A stretch of 61,390 nt of DNA, taken from contig DMYW01000026.1 in assembly GCA_003482455.1 (NCBI GenBank), forward strand, positions 1-61,390. The letters are read 5' to 3'. The notes beneath the pieces are model-generated. The model saw only the letters and a program-made list of their open reading frames with translations, did no database searches and was not told where the DNA came from. The translations under genes were made by a program, and so were the position numbers. Position 1 is the stretch's first letter. Each line of letters opens with the position of its first letter. This DNA comes from Rheinheimera sp. (GTDB taxonomy: Bacteria > Pseudomonadota > Gammaproteobacteria > Enterobacterales > Alteromonadaceae). Shown piece after piece: positions 58,851 through 61,390 of the stretch.

Positions 58851-59957
58851 TTAAGACTGCACAACTCTCTTACGCGTTGGCCACGAATTTTTAACAATGC
58901 GCTTTAGCACTGTCCAATATTGACCGGCAAAGGATCCGGTGTTGTACGCGATACCAAATTCGTTGGCGATTGCCTGCACTTGTGGCGCCAGACGACGATA
59001 ACGCCAAGCTGGTAGATCAGGGAACAAATGATGTTCGATCTGACAACTCAAATGCCCAGTCAACACATGCAACCAAACGCCACCGCGAAAGTTCGAAGAT
59101 CCCAAAATTTGTCGGTAATACCATTGGCCACGGCTTTCGTTTTGGCAATCTTCTGGATAGAACACCTGCGCCTCCGCCGTGAAATGGCCACAAAAAATCA
59201 CCGTTGACGTCCACCAGTTACGCAAAATATTGGCGCAAAAATTCGCCAACAGCACATAACCAAAGACTGGAAAACACAACAATGGGAACACCAAATAATC
59301 TTTGAGCAGTTGTCGAGTCGCCTTGCCAAAAAATGCTTTTTTAAGTTCAGCATCAGACACTTGACTGTGCCGGTCGGCTTTCTTTCGACCGAAAAATACC
59401 CGTTGTGCCGCCAACTCGTGATACGCCACCCCCCACTGAAACAGCGTCGACAGCGCCACATACGTCAGGAGCTGCCAGCTGTTTTGTAAACGCCAACGGT
59501 AATCATCACTCAAGCGTAATAAACCATAACCGTAGTCGCGGTCCATACCAATGATGTTGGTGTAGGTATGATGTTCAAAGTTGTGCGTGCGCTGCCATGA
59601 CTTGGCATCACAGGCGATATCCCATTCAAATGTCTCAGAATTTAAATAGGGATGCCGGATAAAGTCATATTGGCCGTGCAGCACATTGTGACCAATTTCC
59701 ATATTGTCGATAATTTTACCCAGCGCCAATAGCAAAATACCGGGCACTAAACACCACAACGAAAAAAAACATGCAGCGATGAGCACACGACCACTGATGG
59801 TCAGTAAACGCTGCACCAGCACCAGTCGTTGTAAATAACGGGCATCTTCCGCGCCTAAACTGGCACGTTCTGTACGCAATAATGCATCTAACTTTTCAGC
59901 TAATTTGTTGGCTTGGTCTTGCGGCAACGGCCGCATAATTTGAAATTGTTCAGACAT
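58851..59957 (-). CDS. Membrane fatty-acid desaturase
   Basis: A 368-residue di-iron desaturase. Three His boxes are complete: HNVLHGQYDF, HNFEHHTYTN and QIEHHLFPDLP, with four or so membrane helices between and after (for example LIAACFFSLWCLVPGILLLAL and a central hydrophobic region around LLCFPVFGYVLL). Likely introduces a double bond into acyl chains in phospholipid or acyl-CoA under aerobic conditions. It lies 7 bases downstream of a ferredoxin-reductase gene, the same pairing as desB-desC in Pseudomonas; the position of the double bond is not determined. Confidence 0.9.
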   Translation of the reverse strand: MSEQFQIMRPLPQDQANKLAEKLDALLRTERASLGAEDARYLQRLVLVQRLLTISGRVLIAACFFSLWCLVPGILLLALGKIIDNMEIGHNVLHGQYDFIRHPYLNSETFEWDIACDAKSWQRTHNFEHHTYTNIIGMDRDYGYGLLRLSDDYRWRLQNSWQLLTYVALSTLFQWGVAYHELAAQRVFFGRKKADRHSQVSDAELKKAFFGKATRQLLKDYLVFPLLCFPVFGYVLLANFCANILRNWWTSTVIFCGHFTAEAQVFYPEDCQNESRGQWYYRQILGSSNFRGGVWLHVLTGHLSCQIEHHLFPDLPAWRYRRLAPQVQAIANEFGIAYNTGSFAGQYWTVLKRIVKNSWPTRKRVVQS

Positions 59958-59964
59958 AAAATCG

Positions 59965-61095
59965 TTATACCGACAGTTGAATCGTTACCGGCGTCACCGC
60001 CTCACTTACACACAATTGCACCAGTTCCGGGCCAAAACTCGACAGCTCCCCAGTCAATTGATTACGCACTTGGCCATGCTGTTTTTGACACACGCATTGC
60101 ATACAAACGCCGCGACGGCAGCCAAATTTGGCGGCTATCCCTTGTTGTTCGGCTAGTTGCAATAAGCTGCCCTGCCCGCTCGCCTGCAAGTTTTGGCCAG
60201 CGCGACTAATAAATTCGACGGTTTGACTGTCACCTGAACTGCTGCCACCAAAAGTTTCGCTAAACAGCTTGCCTTGCCAGTGCGGCAATGCAGCGAGCGC
60301 TTGCGTCAATTGTTGCCGCAATGCATTCGGACCACAGACGTACAAATCTGCATGCATCGCCGCAACTTGCTGCGCGATTTGCTCAAGGTCAGGCCGACTA
60401 CGTTGTTGTGTTGCCCAAATATCGACGGTCAGCAATGGAAATTTCCGGCAAAGTTCGGTCCATTCGTCAGCAAACCATGCCTGGTCTGCTTGTTTGACTA
60501 AGTAGATCAGATGCACAGGTTGGGTCAGTCGGCTCAGTGACTGCAGCATAGAACGAAATGGCGTGATGCCACTGCCCGCAGCAATCATCCATGCGGGTCT
60601 CTCCTGGTGCAATTGAAACTGTCCGGCCACGTCGCCAAGCCATACATCAGCGCCAGGTGTGATCCCCCCCTTTAACCACTCGCTAATTTGACCTTGTGGC
60701 TTTTGACGGATCGCCAGTTCAATGATGCCTGCTTGCTGCAGCTGTTGTTGCGACGATGCAATTGTAAAAAAACGATCAACAAAGCGCCCTGCCTGCTCGA
60801 TGCGCAGTTGCACGTGTTGGCCTGGCAGCATCGTCAAACCACCGTGCGGTTTTAATCTCAGTAAATAGCCCGATGCGATGGGCTGCACCATCAATACTTT
60901 GGCGCGCTGAAAACCAGCCAAATAACCGGGGCTTATCAGGCGGACCAACGGCTCGATAAACGAGCGAAAAGACGATTGAACAAACACCGTTTTACAGCAC
61001 GCACGCCACAGGCGCTGCACCACACTTTGCTCTGGTGATCTTTGGTGACTTATCGAGTCAGTCGGGGACGCTATTGGATCTAATTGCTGCAACAT
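59965..61095 (-). CDS. Ferredoxin-reductase-type electron donor for the desaturase
   Basis: A 376-residue flavoprotein: N-terminal segment, FAD domain (RFVDRFFTIASSQQQ), NAD(P) domain (MIAAGSGITPFRSMLQSLS) and C-terminal plant-type [2Fe-2S] ferredoxin with ligands in CRRGVCMQC and the later LVQLCVSEA. It should shuttle electrons from NAD(P)H to the desaturase. ATG at 61095 has GAGG five bases upstream; in-frame extensions to 61167 cross an operator-like site and are disfavoured. First gene of the two-gene operon; three 18-bp sites lie in its upstream region. Confidence 0.88.
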   Translation of the reverse strand: MLQQLDPIASPTDSISHQRSPEQSVVQRLWRACCKTVFVQSSFRSFIEPLVRLISPGYLAGFQRAKVLMVQPIASGYLLRLKPHGGLTMLPGQHVQLRIEQAGRFVDRFFTIASSQQQLQQAGIIELAIRQKPQGQISEWLKGGITPGADVWLGDVAGQFQLHQERPAWMIAAGSGITPFRSMLQSLSRLTQPVHLIYLVKQADQAWFADEWTELCRKFPLLTVDIWATQQRSRPDLEQIAQQVAAMHADLYVCGPNALRQQLTQALAALPHWQGKLFSETFGGSSSGDSQTVEFISRAGQNLQASGQGSLLQLAEQQGIAAKFGCRRGVCMQCVCQKQHGQVRNQLTGELSSFGPELVQLCVSEAVTPVTIQLSV

Positions 61096-61110
61096 ACACA
61101 CCTCACTTTC

Positions 61111-61128
61111 AGCGCACATTTGTACACC
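61111..61128. promoter_or_regulatory. Operator-like site 1 of the desaturase operon
   Basis: AGCGCACATTTGTACACC. Aligned with sites 2 and 3 it shares ACA, two bases, then TGTAC, and resembles the FabR/DesT-type operators (AGCGTACA..TGTACGCT) that control unsaturated-fatty-acid genes. It lies between the presumed promoter and the ferredoxin-reductase start. Confidence 0.5.
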
Positions 61129-61196
61129 GAAATGAATTGCGTTTCCACAAATAAAACACACCAGCATTTTATGTATATGTTTTTATAGGTTTTTAT

Positions 61197-61224
61197 TTTA
61201 TAAACTGCGCAGACCTCAGACCAA
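61197..61224 (-). promoter_or_regulatory. Possible sigma-70 promoter of the desaturase operon
   Basis: On the minus strand TTGGTC (-35) and TATAAA (-10) are 16 bases apart, just downstream of operator-like sites 2 and 3. Two suboptimal hexamer matches in AT-rich sequence keep this tentative. Confidence 0.3.
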
Positions 61225-61229
61225 TAAAC

Positions 61230-61247
61230 AGCGAACATCTGTACTTT
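61230..61247. promoter_or_regulatory. Operator-like site 2 of the desaturase operon
   Basis: AGCGAACATCTGTACTTT, same core ACA-NN-TGTAC. It directly abuts the presumed -35 element; a bound regulator could therefore activate or repress. Confidence 0.5.
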
Positions 61248-61252
61248 TATTT

Positions 61253-61270
61253 GGAATACACTTGTACACA
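61253..61270. promoter_or_regulatory. Operator-like site 3 of the desaturase operon
   Basis: GGAATACACTTGTACACA, same core ACA-NN-TGTAC. Its centre lies 23 bases (about two helical turns) from site 2, so two dimers could bind on the same DNA face. Confidence 0.5.
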
Positions 61271-61286
61271 ACAACAGTTTTTAGGC

Positions 61287-61309
61287 AAAAAAAACCGGCC
61301 GAAGCCGGT
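61287..61309 (-). terminator. Terminator of a leftward gene entering at the right edge
   Basis: ACCGGC-CGAA-GCCGGT (61294-61309), a 6-bp stem with a GNRA-like loop and an A-run on the left that reads as U-tract on the minus strand. Confidence 0.75.
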
Positions 61310-61331
61310 AATGCCAGTCAGTTAAGCGTTT

Positions 61332-61390
61332 TTAATGCAAACACTTAGCTAGTTTTGCGAAAGCGGCAGCGGTAACAAAACCGCAGACAC
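61332..61390 (-). CDS. C-terminal end of an unidentified gene (cut by window edge)
   Basis: The minus-strand frame reading VCGFVTAAAFAKLAKCLH ends in TAA at 61334-61332, 23 bases before the terminator, so it is probably the tail of a real leftward gene. Other frames also close nearby, so the frame is uncertain and no family can be named from 18 residues. Confidence 0.3.
   Translation of the reverse strand, partial: VCGFVTAAAFAKLAKCLH

Noticed and set aside
61211..61224. Direct repeat AGACC-TC-AGACC as a FadR site before the desaturase operon
   Set aside because: Only the half TGGTCTGA matches FadR on the minus strand; the other half is mismatched, and it overlaps the suggested -35.

Overview
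This window is chromosomal DNA of a free-living gammaproteobacterium. Clues are psp/sap linkage, the tig-clpP-clpX-lon-hupB-ppiD order, the mutH / rppH-ptsP neighbourhood and a FadR-type site at fadL. Gene content (pyroglutamate and hydroxyproline catabolism, many peptidase-like secreted proteins, M1 peptidase with a DUF6702-like partner) resembles Rheinheimera/Alishewanella-type or other Alteromonadales/Chromatiales bacteria; this genus-level guess is inference. I see no phage, transposase, CRISPR array, tRNA or rRNA.

Layout. 1-7075: start of pspA (minus, cut by the window edge), a sigma-54-like promoter, then pspF followed by sapABCDF, all with overlapping ends. 7087-16085: the proteostasis block on the minus strand (tig, clpP, clpX, a GFA-family gene, lon, hupB, ppiD), with recognisable terminators, a heat-shock-like promoter before lon and sigma-70-like promoters before hupB and tig. 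16130-19751: a GNAT gene, then pxpA, DUF969, DUF979 and pcp, a pyroglutamate island with a permease-like pair in place of pxpBC. 19774-26380: a NodB-type deacetylase, then a hydroxyproline pathway (divergent FAD dehydrogenase, deaminase, epimerase, semialdehyde dehydrogenase, GntR regulator) with a 12-bp palindrome in the divergent promoter region.

26500-40670: a cation/proton antiporter, DUF1289, a large propeller-amidohydrolase, ygiD, two small uncharacterised envelope genes, ygiQ, a secreted M1 peptidase with a small partner, a small membrane protein, and a Gdt1/UPF0016 manganese exporter with a yybP-ykoY-like riboswitch in its leader. 40982-48894: a tripartite-efflux operon of one lipoprotein adaptor and two RND permeases, plus a SnoaL-like secreted protein. 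49203-52837: fadL, then an ECF sigma factor / glutamine-rich membrane protein / DUF4097 operon. 52977-57800: thyA, ptsP, rppH and divergent mutH, without lgt between ptsP and thyA. 57820-61095: a lipoprotein solute-binding protein and a fatty-acid desaturase with its ferredoxin-reductase partner, preceded by three copies of an 18-bp operator-like site.

Functional themes: envelope/proton-motive-force stress (psp, ppiD, possibly the ECF operon), protein quality control, peptide-derived amino-acid use, and membrane lipid supply (fadL import, aerobic desaturation) with visible control sites. The least described pieces are the pyroglutamate island, the ECF-DUF4097 operon, the three-site desaturase promoter and the small envelope genes near 33 kb.
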